Assembly: GCA_016713925.1 (NCBI GenBank)
Contig: JADJOH010000004.1
Location: 62,001 to 126,000, forward strand
DNA from: Bacteroidota bacterium
Lineage (GTDB): Bacteria; Bacteroidota; Bacteroidia; AKYH767-A; OLB10
Direction: 5' to 3'
Length of the DNA: 64,000 nucleotides
Below the pieces are notes generated by a model, which made no database searches, had not been told where the DNA came from, and worked only from the letters and a program-made list of their open reading frames with translations. The position numbers were made by a program, and so were the translations under genes. Positions 40,375-50,324 of this stretch are shown one piece after another. Each line of letters opens with the position of its first letter. Positions within the stretch are counted from its first letter, which is position 1.

Positions 40375-40800
40375 ATGAGAGATAACTTCAGCTTCCCTGT
40401 CCGTTTTCTGGTATGCATCGCAATAGCGATATTGAGTTTACCTAATCAACTTTTTGCTCAACCACTTCTCGGTTTAGATGAAAAGCAATTTTTACTAAAA
40501 CTTAAAGAAGAAAGAGTAAAAACCCGGTCATTTAAAATGCCGGATAAATCAAAAGTATATTATACTTCAAAAGGCGACATCATGCTGATGTGGCAAATTG
40601 ATCACGGAATCGTGTGCACTTATATAATTAAATTTGACGAGTCGAGTTCTTATTATTCATTCATTGTCTATCTCGATGAGCAATTCGAGCGACCTGATCC
40701 TGCGGTTAGGATTTGGGAGATTAATGATATGGTGGTTATGGAAGATATTATTGATGGGAAATTTACTTTGTTGTTTCTTCCAAGAGAATCGAGGGAGTGA
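40375..40800 (+). CDS. Small exported protein, last gene of the unknown module
   Basis: A 141-residue protein with a signal peptide (VCIAIAILSLPNQLFAQ). The mature part is beta-rich (DKSKVYYTSKGDIMLMW, CTYIIKFDESSSYYSFIVYL) and has no recognised domain. It begins 24 bp after the vWA-like gene, so the two are probably co-transcribed. It converges on the CARF-sigma54 gene, with 50 bp between stops. A similarly sized exported protein follows the helicase gene at 53124, but I see no clear sequence similarity between them. Confidence 0.6.
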   Translation: MRDNFSFPVRFLVCIAIAILSLPNQLFAQPLLGLDEKQFLLKLKEERVKTRSFKMPDKSKVYYTSKGDIMLMWQIDHGIVCTYIIKFDESSSYYSFIVYLDEQFERPDPAVRIWEINDMVVMEDIIDGKFTLLFLPRESRE

Positions 40801-40850
40801 TAACTGCATTTTTTTTGCATAAGATTTTAAAACATCCTGAAATAATGGCT

Positions 40851-42296
40851 TCAATCTTCCAGGTATTTATTTAAAGTATTTATGCTGATCCCTAATGCTT
40901 TGATAGTTTTGGCCTTTGATTGATGAATTTCCAATGTGCTTTTACAATGGTTACGAATTACATCTTTAAGCAAAACTACTGTATTGATTCTTGTATTTTC
41001 TTTTGAAGAGGTGCTTTTTAAGAGAGGGGATAGATCCATACTTGTTATATTTTCATCTTCCTTAAAAATATAAAGTTCATCGATTATGTTTTCCAACTCA
41101 CGAATATTGCCCGGGAAACGATAGGATGTTAAAAGCGACCAGGCGTCTTTATTCAAATGTAAAGCAGGTTTTTTGTATAAGCCACTCCGCTCTTTAGATT
41201 TTTGATTAACAATTTGTTTTATGGCATTTTCACCCCGCTCGAATAATGCCGGCAAGTGTATTCTGGTTTGGTTTAGTCTGTAAAACAAATCTGAACGAAA
41301 TAAACCGGAGTAACTCATTTCTTCTAACCGTTTATTGGTTGCTGTGATAATTCTTACGTCAGTTTTTATTTCCTTGGTTTCTCCTAGTCGCATAAATGTT
41401 CTGTTCTGTAGAACACGCAATAAGGATTGTTGCATTTTAGGACTGATATCACCAATCTCGTCTAAAAAAACAGTTCCCCCATTAGCGGTTTCAAAGAGGC
41501 CTTTCCTGTCCACAGCACCCGTAAATGCACCTTTTACAGATCCAAATAATTCAGCCCCTAAAAGTTCATCAGAAAATGCAGAACAATTTATGGTTATAAA
41601 TGGATGACTTTTTCTGGAGCTGGAGCTATGGATCAAATTAGCCATTCCTTCTTTTCCCGTGCCCGTTTCCCCGGTAATCAATGTGTTTATATTATCAATT
41701 CCCGAGATTTGATTTGCTCGAAAAATCGCAGTTTCAATCCCGGTCTCAATGTATTCATTTTCCTCCTTATTTGTTTTTGAGTTTTCTTTGATAAGAATGA
41801 AATATGGAATTGCAGATGGAATAATTTCCGTTGTAAAAAATTCTGAGATATTATTTTTAGAATGTTCAGGACGTCTCGATTGTATGAGCCGCGTATTGCC
41901 AATTTTGCCAAGATGTGTCATTACCCAGGCTACTTGCATCATAGGAGTTCCCGGAGAAATAAAGAGATCTATTTCATATTCTTCGTATTTTAACAGAAGT
42001 TGACTTACTTTTGGCAAGATCTCATTTAATGAAATTACATCTCCAATTTTTATGGATTCCAGTTGAATGGTGTGGTCCTTAAAGTCCTTTTTTAAAGAGG
42101 AGGACAGTATTTCAGCATTTTTTTGGTATAACGGATCCCCGGTTTCGGCATGTAACAGCAAATGAAATTTTGCATCTGTATAAAAGAATCTGTGCATGGC
42201 ATAATTAGGTCCGGTTTTATTTACAGAACCATTTTTAAAGTCGTTGCCTGTGGCAATCCAGGAAATGATTATCTTAGAGGTGGATTTTCTTTTCAT
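40851..42296 (-). CDS. RtcR-like CARF-AAA+ sigma54-dependent activator
   Basis: A 481-residue regulator in three parts. Residues about 1-180 match the CARF-like sensor of RtcR, including LFISPGTPMMQVAW in the position of RtcR ITTGTHVAQICW and then TRLIQSRRPE. Residues about 195-420 are a sigma54 AAA+ domain: Walker A TGETGTGKE, the GAFTGA sigma54 contact loop, Walker B GTVFLDEIGD, and an arginine-finger region FRSDLFYRLN. The C-terminus is a Fis-type HTH (KTIKALGISINTLNKYL). Classical RtcR controls rtcBA RNA repair genes; none are here. Placed 8 bp from cas1, on the opposite strand, it is a strong candidate for a transcription factor switched on by CRISPR-derived nucleotide signals. The frame is intact. 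Confidence 0.88.
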   Translation of the reverse strand: MKRKSTSKIIISWIATGNDFKNGSVNKTGPNYAMHRFFYTDAKFHLLLHAETGDPLYQKNAEILSSSLKKDFKDHTIQLESIKIGDVISLNEILPKVSQLLLKYEEYEIDLFISPGTPMMQVAWVMTHLGKIGNTRLIQSRRPEHSKNNISEFFTTEIIPSAIPYFILIKENSKTNKEENEYIETGIETAIFRANQISGIDNINTLITGETGTGKEGMANLIHSSSSRKSHPFITINCSAFSDELLGAELFGSVKGAFTGAVDRKGLFETANGGTVFLDEIGDISPKMQQSLLRVLQNRTFMRLGETKEIKTDVRIITATNKRLEEMSYSGLFRSDLFYRLNQTRIHLPALFERGENAIKQIVNQKSKERSGLYKKPALHLNKDAWSLLTSYRFPGNIRELENIIDELYIFKEDENITSMDLSPLLKSTSSKENTRINTVVLLKDVIRNHCKSTLEIHQSKAKTIKALGISINTLNKYLED

Positions 42297-42304
42297 ACTT
42301 CAAT

Positions 42305-42888
42305 ATGCAGATTGTAATTCAGTCTTATGGTAGTTTACTAAAGGTCAGTAATGGTATGTTTATGAAGTTACCCTCTGAGGCGGGTGCAGTGTTGAGAGGT
42401 TTAGAAGGGAATGCCTCAAGAGTGTATTTTGAAACGGTAATTAGTCATTTGCCTCATCAGTATTTTTTGAGAAGAGAAGTCAGCATCCGGCTGAAGATAT
42501 GTTTAATTGCTTATTGAATTATACCTATGGTATATTGTATGGTAAGGTTGAATCTGCCTTGATTAAAGCGGGGATTGATCCTTCTATTGGGATCCATCAC
42601 CGCGATGATTACAATAAGCCGGTGTTTGTTTATGATGTTATTGAAAAATACAGGGTTTGGGCAGATAATGTTGTGATCAGTGTATGTATGCAGGAAGTAA
42701 TATTCATTGAATTTTTTGATGTAGAAGATGGCGCTTTTTGGTTAAACAATGAAGGGAAACGCATATTAATACAAGCTTTCAATGACTACATAGATGAAAT
42801 AATTGTATTGAATGGATTAAGCCGTAGTCGGGCAACACATATTGATCTTGAAATGCAGCAATTGGCTTCATTCCTTTTAAACGGTTGA
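42305..42888 (+). pseudogene. cas1: Cas1 integrase lacking most of the N-terminal domain, also frameshifted
   Basis: The C-terminal helical domain is well preserved: RGLEGNASRVYFETVI (catalytic Glu), PAEDMFNCLLNYTYGILYG, GIHHRDDYNKP (catalytic His) and VYDVIEKYRVWADN (catalytic Asp/Glu). A one-base slip in a T run near 42467 splits it (true reading HQYFFEKRSQHPAED). In front, however, MQIVIQSYGSLLKVSNGMFM jumps directly to the alpha domain. About 110-140 residues of the beta-sandwich and linker present in ordinary Cas1 proteins of about 330 residues are missing. The total is only about 195 residues. If real, dimer formation and spacer integration should fail; an assembly deletion is the alternative. 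It is divergent from the CARF-sigma54 gene. Confidence 0.85.
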
Positions 42889-43935
42889 TGGAGACCCGGC
42901 ATAAATAAGGCAGGAGGAGAGTACATTTAAAACTTGGTTGCAGAGTGTTGGATCATATCCTTTACGTGTTGTTTTAACAATAGAGAAGCCGTTTTTACCA
43001 TAAAAAATATTTATTTCTGCAAAGGAATTACCGGATATAAAGCGTAATTGTTTACCGTATTGGATAGGCTTAGCTTCTGAGATTCGTATGTCCTGTTCCT
43101 GTAAAATGGGCTCTAAGTAACCTTCAATACGATCCAATTGTGGAGGCACATAGTAGGTCTTTGGATGTTTTATTACCGCAGGGTTTGGAGAAAGAAGTTT
43201 TGAAATATCATGCATGACTTGCCTGGGTATAATTGAATCACTTTTCACAGGGGATTCAATGGTATTTTGTTCTTTCGGTTCCACTTCCGGAAAAGAGATG
43301 TTTTCTCCTACGTCATCGGTAAAGCAATGCGGATCAGTAGTAATATAATCAGATACTTCTACTAAAGTGACAGCCGTGTTCAAATAGGCATGATGATCCA
43401 CGCTCAGAAAGCAGATACGGGTTACATCAGAAGTTTTAAAATCAAGCACCTTCTCTAATTGATATTGACGGGCAAAACGCAGGGTAAATGCTTTATAGAA
43501 ATCTGTAAATTGCTTGGTGTTGTAGATTGGGCTTGCTAATTGAAACAACAGCTTTAGCCCATAGCCACCCGGAGATCGGAATAGCAAAACAATCCGCTCA
43601 TCGTTTTTAAGGGAAGCGGTTAAGGTGTCAGGGTCAATACCATGGGAGGGAAGCTCGTCCAGGTCAATAAAGAAGCCATCTATTTTTTCAAAGTTTGATG
43701 TGTTACGAATGTGAGATTTGAAGGAAGCGGCGATAATATAGGGAAGATGTACTTTCATGTCCGCATATTTTCTCTTATCAATAGTGTACATGATACGTAG
43801 TTTATTAACCAATTCAGATAAGGCGGGCTCCGGTGCTGCGATTTTGCGGAACACCTCGGTCATTGAAATAGGAGTTAGTGTATCATTTTTGCTATCACGA
43901 ACAGAATTACCGGAGAAGAGTTGGAAGGTTGTCAT
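42877..43935 (-). CDS. VirE-N/BT4734-type primase-polymerase (CAPP-like)
   Basis: A protein of about 352 residues on the strand opposite to cas1 and cas2, between them. The archaeo-eukaryotic primase-type core shows DGFFIDLDELP (the D-x-D metal motif), SPGGYGLKLLFQL, and LDFKTSDVTRICFLSVDHHAYLN. This pattern is typical of the BT4734/VirE N-terminal family. CRISPR-associated primase-polymerases of this kind are known next to cas1-cas2 in type III systems and are thought to help make or extend prespacers. The C-terminal third (EGYLEPILQEQDIRISE ...) is of unknown fold. The ATG at 43935 starts at MTTFQLFSGNSV; a start at 43962 would add nine residues. It converges on cas1 with a 12-bp overlap. 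Confidence 0.75.
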   Translation of the reverse strand: MTTFQLFSGNSVRDSKNDTLTPISMTEVFRKIAAPEPALSELVNKLRIMYTIDKRKYADMKVHLPYIIAASFKSHIRNTSNFEKIDGFFIDLDELPSHGIDPDTLTASLKNDERIVLLFRSPGGYGLKLLFQLASPIYNTKQFTDFYKAFTLRFARQYQLEKVLDFKTSDVTRICFLSVDHHAYLNTAVTLVEVSDYITTDPHCFTDDVGENISFPEVEPKEQNTIESPVKSDSIIPRQVMHDISKLLSPNPAVIKHPKTYYVPPQLDRIEGYLEPILQEQDIRISEAKPIQYGKQLRFISGNSFAEINIFYGKNGFSIVKTTRKGYDPTLCNQVLNVLSSCLIYAGSPSTV

Positions 43936-43998
43936 AGTTTTCTTATTTTTAGGTGGGTGCAATTACATTTTAACCATTAACCAGACTTGTGCCGGAAT

Positions 43999-44184
43999 AT
44001 GAAAAAGAAAGGGAAGAAAAGTCCTGAAGACTCATTTTCAATGCAAATAGCACGGATTCGTGCAGCGGGCATTACTTCACCTCCCGCCATGAACCCATCA
44101 AAATTTGATGATACCATTCAAAATCTGAATCAGCGCATCGAAGCCATTTTACTCTTCATGAAAAAGGCCGGTTCAAAAAAATAA
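43999..44184 (+). CDS. Small basic protein encoded directly upstream of cas2
   Basis: A 61-codon frame starting ATG 43999, 64 bp from the divergent primase gene start and 5 bp before the cas2 ATG. The product has a Lys-rich N-terminus (MKKKGKKSPEDSF), an ITSPPAMNPSKFDDT segment and a predicted helix (NLNQRIEAILLFMKKAG). The tight spacing to cas2 supports translation in one operon. I do not recognise it. It could be a small adaptation cofactor. Confidence 0.5.
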   Translation: MKKKGKKSPEDSFSMQIARIRAAGITSPPAMNPSKFDDTIQNLNQRIEAILLFMKKAGSKK

Positions 44185-44189
44185 ATGAA

Positions 44190-44486
44190 ATGTTATGTTT
44201 TATATTTTACGATATTGAAAACAATAAAGTGAGAACAAAGATCTCAAAATATCTCATTCGCAAAGGCTGCATCAGAGTACAGAAGTCAGTATTTCTGGCA
44301 CAGATAGATCGTAAAGTTTTTATGGAAATACATTCTACCTTAAAAAAAGTACAGGATATGTATAACAATACAGATAGTATATTATTTTTGCAAGTAGCAG
44401 AGGACAATTTACGCAGTATGAAAATGGTAGGCGAACAAGTAGACGTTGAATTAATTATTGAAGGTAAAAATACGCTCTTCTTTTAG
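44190..44486 (+). CDS. cas2: Cas2 adaptation protein
   Basis: A 98-residue ferredoxin-fold protein with the Cas2 N-terminal strand MLCFIFYDIENNKVRTKISKY (conserved Asp in YDI), followed by CIRVQKSVFLAQ and the SILFLQV strand. Cas2 dimers bridge Cas1 dimers during spacer integration. Length and motifs are normal and the frame is intact, in contrast to cas1. The stop codon (44484-44486) directly abuts the array promoter box at 44487. Confidence 0.92.
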   Translation: MLCFIFYDIENNKVRTKISKYLIRKGCIRVQKSVFLAQIDRKVFMEIHSTLKKVQDMYNNTDSILFLQVAEDNLRSMKMVGEQVDVELIIEGKNTLFF

Positions 44487-44593
44487 TACCTTTGCAGCCT
44501 TCAAAAACAAGGATATAATTTTATGAAAAACAAAGAAAGCAACTCAATTTACCAACAAAAATATCTGAAAGACAAATTGATACGAAAAGACGA
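44487..44593 (+). promoter_or_regulatory. CRISPR leader with Bacteroidota -7 promoter box
   Basis: TACCTTTG at 44487-44494 matches TAnnTTTG and begins on the base after the cas2 stop. The following ~100 bp to the first repeat are A-rich. Transcription would run rightward through the array. The side next to cas2 holds perfect repeats, whereas the right end holds degenerate ones, which also marks this side as leader-proximal. Confidence 0.7.
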
Positions 44594-47500
44594 CTCGAAA
44601 AAGTAATTCCAGAATAATAAGGATTAAGACACCCAATTCGGTTGAATCTCATTTCTTGATCATCTCGAAAAGTAATTCCAGAATAATAAGGATTAAGACT
44701 TGTTACTGCCGAACCTTCTCACCTAATGCAGTAACTCGAAAAAGTAATTCCAGAATAATAAGGATTAAGACTGCAGGAGGGAATCTACCGTTCCCAGCCA
44801 TTCTGCTCGAAAAAGTAATTCCAGAATAATAAGGATTAAGACTGATATTCGCTACGACTATCAACTACGATCTTTGTTTCTCGAAAAGTAATTCCAGAAT
44901 AATAAGGATTAAGACGTATTGGCACACCTTTATCAGTATCTACCTTATCAACTCGAAAAAGTAATTCCAGAATAATAAGGATTAAGACTTTCCCTTCTTT
45001 CATTTCTACTACTGTGCACTTAATCTCGAAAAAGTAATTCCAGAATAATAAGGATTAAGACAATCAATTCCTTTTTCATATCACATTTAAGTGAAATCTC
45101 GAAAAAGTAATTCCAGAATAATAAGGATTAAGACTTTCAGTAGTGAAGGATTCACCCTCAATCCTTAAAGCTCGAAAAAGTAATTCCAGAATAATAAGGA
45201 TTAAGACAAACATTACTTTCAATTTAGCCATTTTCTTTTGGTTCTCGAAAAAGTAATTCCAGAATAATAAGGATTAAGACTTAGCTCTTGTTTAAACTCC
45301 TGAGCTGGAGTGAATTGCTCGAAAAAGTAATTCCAGAATAATAAGGATTAAGACTTAGTCCCCGCATTCCACATTAAGCAGTGGGGCCTCGAAAAAGTAA
45401 TTCCAGAATAATAAGGATTAAGACAAAGAATTTCTGAATCATTAAAACAAGAGCCCTATAACTCGAAAAAGTAATTCCAGAATAATAAGGATTAAGACAA
45501 GCTAATGTTTCTGCTTTTGTTGCCATAATTTTTCTCGAAAAAGTAATTCCAGAATAATAAGGATTAAGACGATTTTTGCTCTGCATAGTCGCTACGACTA
45601 TCCACCTCGAAAAAGTAATTCCAGAATAATAAGGATTAAGACCCTTCAGTTGCTGGCGTTCAGAGACCTTCACTTTATCTCGAAAAAGTAATTCCAGAAT
45701 AATAAGGATTAAGACATTTTTTTAGGTTTTTAGAGCTTAGATGTTGGAACTCGAAAAAGTAATTCCAGAATAATAAGGATTAAGACTTTTAAATACTGTT
45801 CATAATGCTTTTTGATCGCTTCCTCGAAAAAGTAATTCCAGAATAATAAGGATTAAGACATTGCCAATCTCGCCATTAGTGTATTCTATTGACTTCACTC
45901 GAAAAAGTAATTCCAGAATAATAAGGATTAAGACTCTTTGTGCTCATTTCTTTGGTTTTTAGAATTGTCTCGAAAAAGTAATTCCAGAATAATAAGGATT
46001 AAGACAGGTAAAGAAGTAATTGGGATAATCGAAATATTAGGTCTCGAAAAAGTAATTCCAGAATAATAAGGATTAAGACGTTTCGAAGAAAGATATTTGG
46101 TGCTTTGTAAGGATCTCGAAAAAGTAATTCCAGAATAATAAGGATTAAGACTCAACCAGCACTTCTCGTCTGGTTAATAAGGCTTACCTCGAAAAAGTAA
46201 TTCCAGAATAATAAGGATTAAGACATTGAGAGCTAACGTAGCACTACAATACGATTGGTCTCGAAAAAGTAATTCCAGAATAATAAGGATTAAGACGTCT
46301 TCGCAACCTTACCATCAGCAAGTTCAATAGGCCTCGAAAAAGTAATTCCAGAATAATAAGGATTAAGACTTCTGCTGTTTTCATTTAGGTTAGGTTTAAG
46401 GCATCTCGAAAAAGTAATTCCAGAATAATAAGGATTAAGACTTCTCACCTAATGCGGTAACGATGAAATCCTTACCTCTCGAAAAAGTAATTCCAGAATA
46501 ATAAGGATTAAGACATCACTTGCATGACCACTATAATCGTCTTTATCATAGCTCGAAAAAGTAATTCCAGAATAATAAGGATTAAGACAATGCACTCTTT
46601 AGATTGACCAATCAACTCATCAGCCCCTCGAAAAAGTAATTCCAGAATAATAAGGATTAAGACTTTGATAGTATCAAGAGGAATGTTTTCGTAGTCTTCA
46701 CTCGAAAAAGTAATTCCAGAATAATAAGGATTAAGACAAGTCATGAGCGTTGGATAGTTGAATTAGCTTCATTCTCGAAAAAGTAATTCCAGAATAATAA
46801 GGATTAAGACAAACCTCTGAACGCCTCACCCGACATAATCAGTCGAGCTCGAAAAAGTAATTCCAGAATAATATGGATTAAGACTTCGCCATGCTCTTCT
46901 TAGTAAGACGAAATTCGTTCCTCGAAAAAGTAATTCCAGAATAATAAGGATTAAGACATTAATAGATTTTAATTGTTAGAATAAATAACGATACTCGAAA
47001 AAGTAATTCCAGAATAATAAGGATTAAGACAAGAACGATGCCATCGCGGCAGCGTTTTCGATTGTACTCGAAAAAGTAATTCCAGAATAATAAGGATTAA
47101 GACCTACTAGGTCCTATCTCTTGGTAGTTAAAACAATACTCGAAAAGTAATTCCAGAATAATAAGGATTAAGACCTTGATAACCATGTTCAACTGTGCCT
47201 TGTTCAGGCGTCTCGAAAAAGTAATTCCAGAATAATAAGGATTAAGACAGAATGAAAGTTTGTCTTCTTCTGCTGCTCTGGCTTCTAACTCGAAAAAGTA
47301 ATTCCAGAATAATAAGGATTAAGACCGATGTTGTTCTGTTCTTTGAACAGAATCATCTCGCTCGAAAAAGTAATTCCAGAATAATAAGGATTAAGACACC
47401 TGTACAGGTGACCTTAAAGGTTTTATTATCAATGCTCGAAAAAGTAATTCCAGAATAATAAGGATTAAGACTGGTTATGGGGCGTTTGGTCTCGGTTTTT

Positions 47501-50237
47501 CTCGGGAAACTCGAAAAAGTAATTCCAGAATAATAAGGATTAAGACTAGATTTTATGGGTAGTGTGCAGTCCTTCGATTGGCGCTCGAAAAAGTAATTCC
47601 AGAATAATAAGGATTAAGACTACACTATCTATATTCAATAGAACATATAATAGGTCTCGAAAAAGTAATTCCAGAATAATAAGGATTAAGACTTCTGTTC
47701 TGTTCATGGGTTAGTTTTTATTTGTGGCTCGAAAAAGTAATTCCAGAATAATAAGGATTAAGACTTGGTAGTTGTAGCAATAGCCTGAGCCATCCTCAAC
47801 CTCGAAAAAGTAATTCCAGAATAATAAGGATTAAGACTATGACTAGTCATGTTCGGATTAGGCATACAGTTTGCCTTCTCGAAAAAGTAATTCCAGAATA
47901 ATAAGGATTAAGACGCGTTCAGCGTCTTTGATACGCTCTTTCTTGCCGTCTCGAAAAAGTAATTCCAGAATAATAAGGATTAAGACACCATGCCCCCTCC
48001 AGCAATGTTTAACTTTGATTTCTCTCGAAAAAGTAATTCCAGAATAATAAGGATTAAGACGTTGTTCGTTGTTATCCTTTAAGGATAGGTTTAAAGCTCG
48101 AAAAAGTAATTCCAGAATAATAAGGATTAAGACTACTCATCTTCAAAGTCATCAAAGAACGTATCGATGACTCGAAAAAGTAATTCCAGAATAATAAGGA
48201 TTAAGACAAAGCATCAACAGAGGCACCACCAAAGGCTCTCTCTCGAAAAAGTAATTCCAGAATAATAAGGATTAAGACCCTAAACGAAGATATGATGCAA
48301 GCAACTCAATATCGCTCGAAAAGTAATTCCAGAATAATAAGGATTAAGACTTAAAACAAAGCCCTATCAACCAGCACTTCTCGTCCTCGAAAAAGTAATT
48401 CCAGAATAATAAGGATTAAGACATTTTCACCCAATGCAGTGACGGTGAATGTTTCCTCGAAAAAAGTAATTCCAGAATAATAAGGATTAAGACGACTTAA
48501 TTCAATTACTTTACATGCAATGTTCATAGTCTCGAAAAAGTAATTCCAGAATAATAAGGATTAAGACACCAAATACTTAGTTTGGTGCTTTTCTTCAAGA
48601 TTGGCTCGAAAAAGTAATTCCAGAATAATAAGGATTAAGACTTTACCATTAAATCCAATAGCAACACCAACAACCTCGAAAAAGTAATTCCAGAATAATA
48701 AGGATTAAGACCTTTGTCAGCGGAGCCATACTCATCTTTCTGAGCACTCGAAAAAGTAATTCCAGAATAATAAGGATTAAGACCCTGTATGGTAAACACC
48801 AACAACCAATGCACATAAGCTCGAAAAAGTAATTCCAGAATAATAAGGATTAAGACTCCCTGTCCTGGTTTGAGTAGTAACCCTGACGAACTCGAAAAAG
48901 TAATTCCAGAATAATAAGGATTAAGACAATTACTTCACCAACAGTTACTTCATCAGCACACCACTCGAAAAAGTAATTCCAGAATAATAAGGATTAAGAC
49001 AAGATTTTCAGGTGATTCTTCACGACTCTTACGAGTCTCGAAAAAGTAATTCCAGAATAATAAGGATTAAGACTATTCGTTACGACTATCAACAACAATC
49101 TTTGTTTTTCTCGAAAAAGTAATTCCAGAATAATAAGGATTAAGACTCGCTGGATCGGTGTGTACGATTTCGATCTCTTTCTCGAAAAAGTAATTCCAGA
49201 ATAATAAGGATTAAGACAGCGATGTTATTGCTTTCCTTGAAAGCAATCATCTCCTCGAAAAAGTAATTCCAGAATAATAAGGATTAAGACTTAGACGCTG
49301 TTTCTGTTCGGAATAATCTTGTTTTCTCGAAAAAGTAATTCCAGAATAATAAGGATTAAGACTTCCTCTGCACAAGCAATTGCACGCTTAATGATCTCTC
49401 GAAAAAGTAATTCCAGAATAATAAGGATTAAGACATTACGCTCTTAGTTGCATAATCATAGGTCACAGTTCTCGAAAAAGTAATTCCAGAATAATAAGGA
49501 TTAAGACACTTTTGAGAAATACCACCACTCGTGGTTTTCTTCTCTCGAAAAAGTAATTCCAGAATAATAAGGATTAAGACCGTTTTTCTTAAATCAATAA
49601 ATTGCATCTTGTCACCACTCGAAAAAGTAATTCCAGAATAATAAGGATTAAGACGCTGAAGCCCTTTCAACGGTCATCAGGTTTTTAACCTTCTCGAAAA
49701 AGTAATTCCAGAATAATAAGGATTAAGACAGGATGTAGGCTGTATTTGTCGTGGAGGTGTTTAGCACTCGAAAAAGTAATTCCAGAATAATAAGGATTAA
49801 GACGTGTTTATCAGATTCTGTAGCTACAAACTCCACGTCTCGAAAAGTAATTCCAGAATAATAAGGTTAAGACATAGCGTTGTCGATTTCAAACTGCGCT
49901 AATGCTTCCTCGAAAAAGTAATTCCAGAATAATAAGGATTAAGACTGTTCGCTTACGATCATTTCACCGCCTGCAATCGAACTTGAAAAAATAATTCCAG
50001 AATAATAAGGATTAAGACTTTGGATTTATAATTTGTTTGTAGTGATATATTGGTCTCGAAAAAGTAATTCCAGAATAATAAGGATTAAGACTTTACGACA
50101 TTCTTTTTAACATCTTTCATGTTGAACACGAAAAAGTAATTCCAGAATAATATGGATTAAGACCAGCACCAACCAAGTTTAGCACCAATTATTCCTTGGA
50201 CTCGAAAAAGTAATTCCATCATAATAAGGATTAAGTA
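44594..50237 (+). CRISPR. Type III-A CRISPR array, 78 repeats and 77 spacers
   Basis: I counted 78 copies of a 37-bp repeat that starts CTCGAAAAAG and ends GGATTAAGAC, separated by spacers of about 33-39 bp. The first copy is 44594-44630. The 3' eight bases, ATTAAGAC, resemble the crRNA 5' tag (ATTGAAAC-like) of type III systems. Copies near 46848, 49982 and 50127 carry substitutions. The last (50201-50237) is degenerate at both its middle and its 3' end, as expected for the leader-distal terminus. A-run length varies in six copies (44664, 44880, 47139, 48315, 49839 shorter; 48456 longer). The array sits 107 bp after cas2. Confidence 0.98.
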
Positions 50238-50324
50238 TTAAAGTATTTTAGCAGGATTTTGTTATGTTTAAATATGCAGGAGAATGCAGTAAATAATTTA
50301 TATTTGAAAAAAACATTTCGAACC

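Noticed and set aside
45374..49670. Minus-strand reading frames across the array with repeated NPYYSGITFS units
   Set aside because: They are translations of the CRISPR repeat itself, periodic with the array, and have no start signals or domain character. Not a repeat protein.
50274..50288. TGCAG-N5-TGCAG before the Card1-like gene as a fourth copy of the shared operator
   Set aside because: Spacing is 10 rather than 11 bp, both half-sites differ, and the TAG in the spacer is absent; it may lie within the coding sequence.
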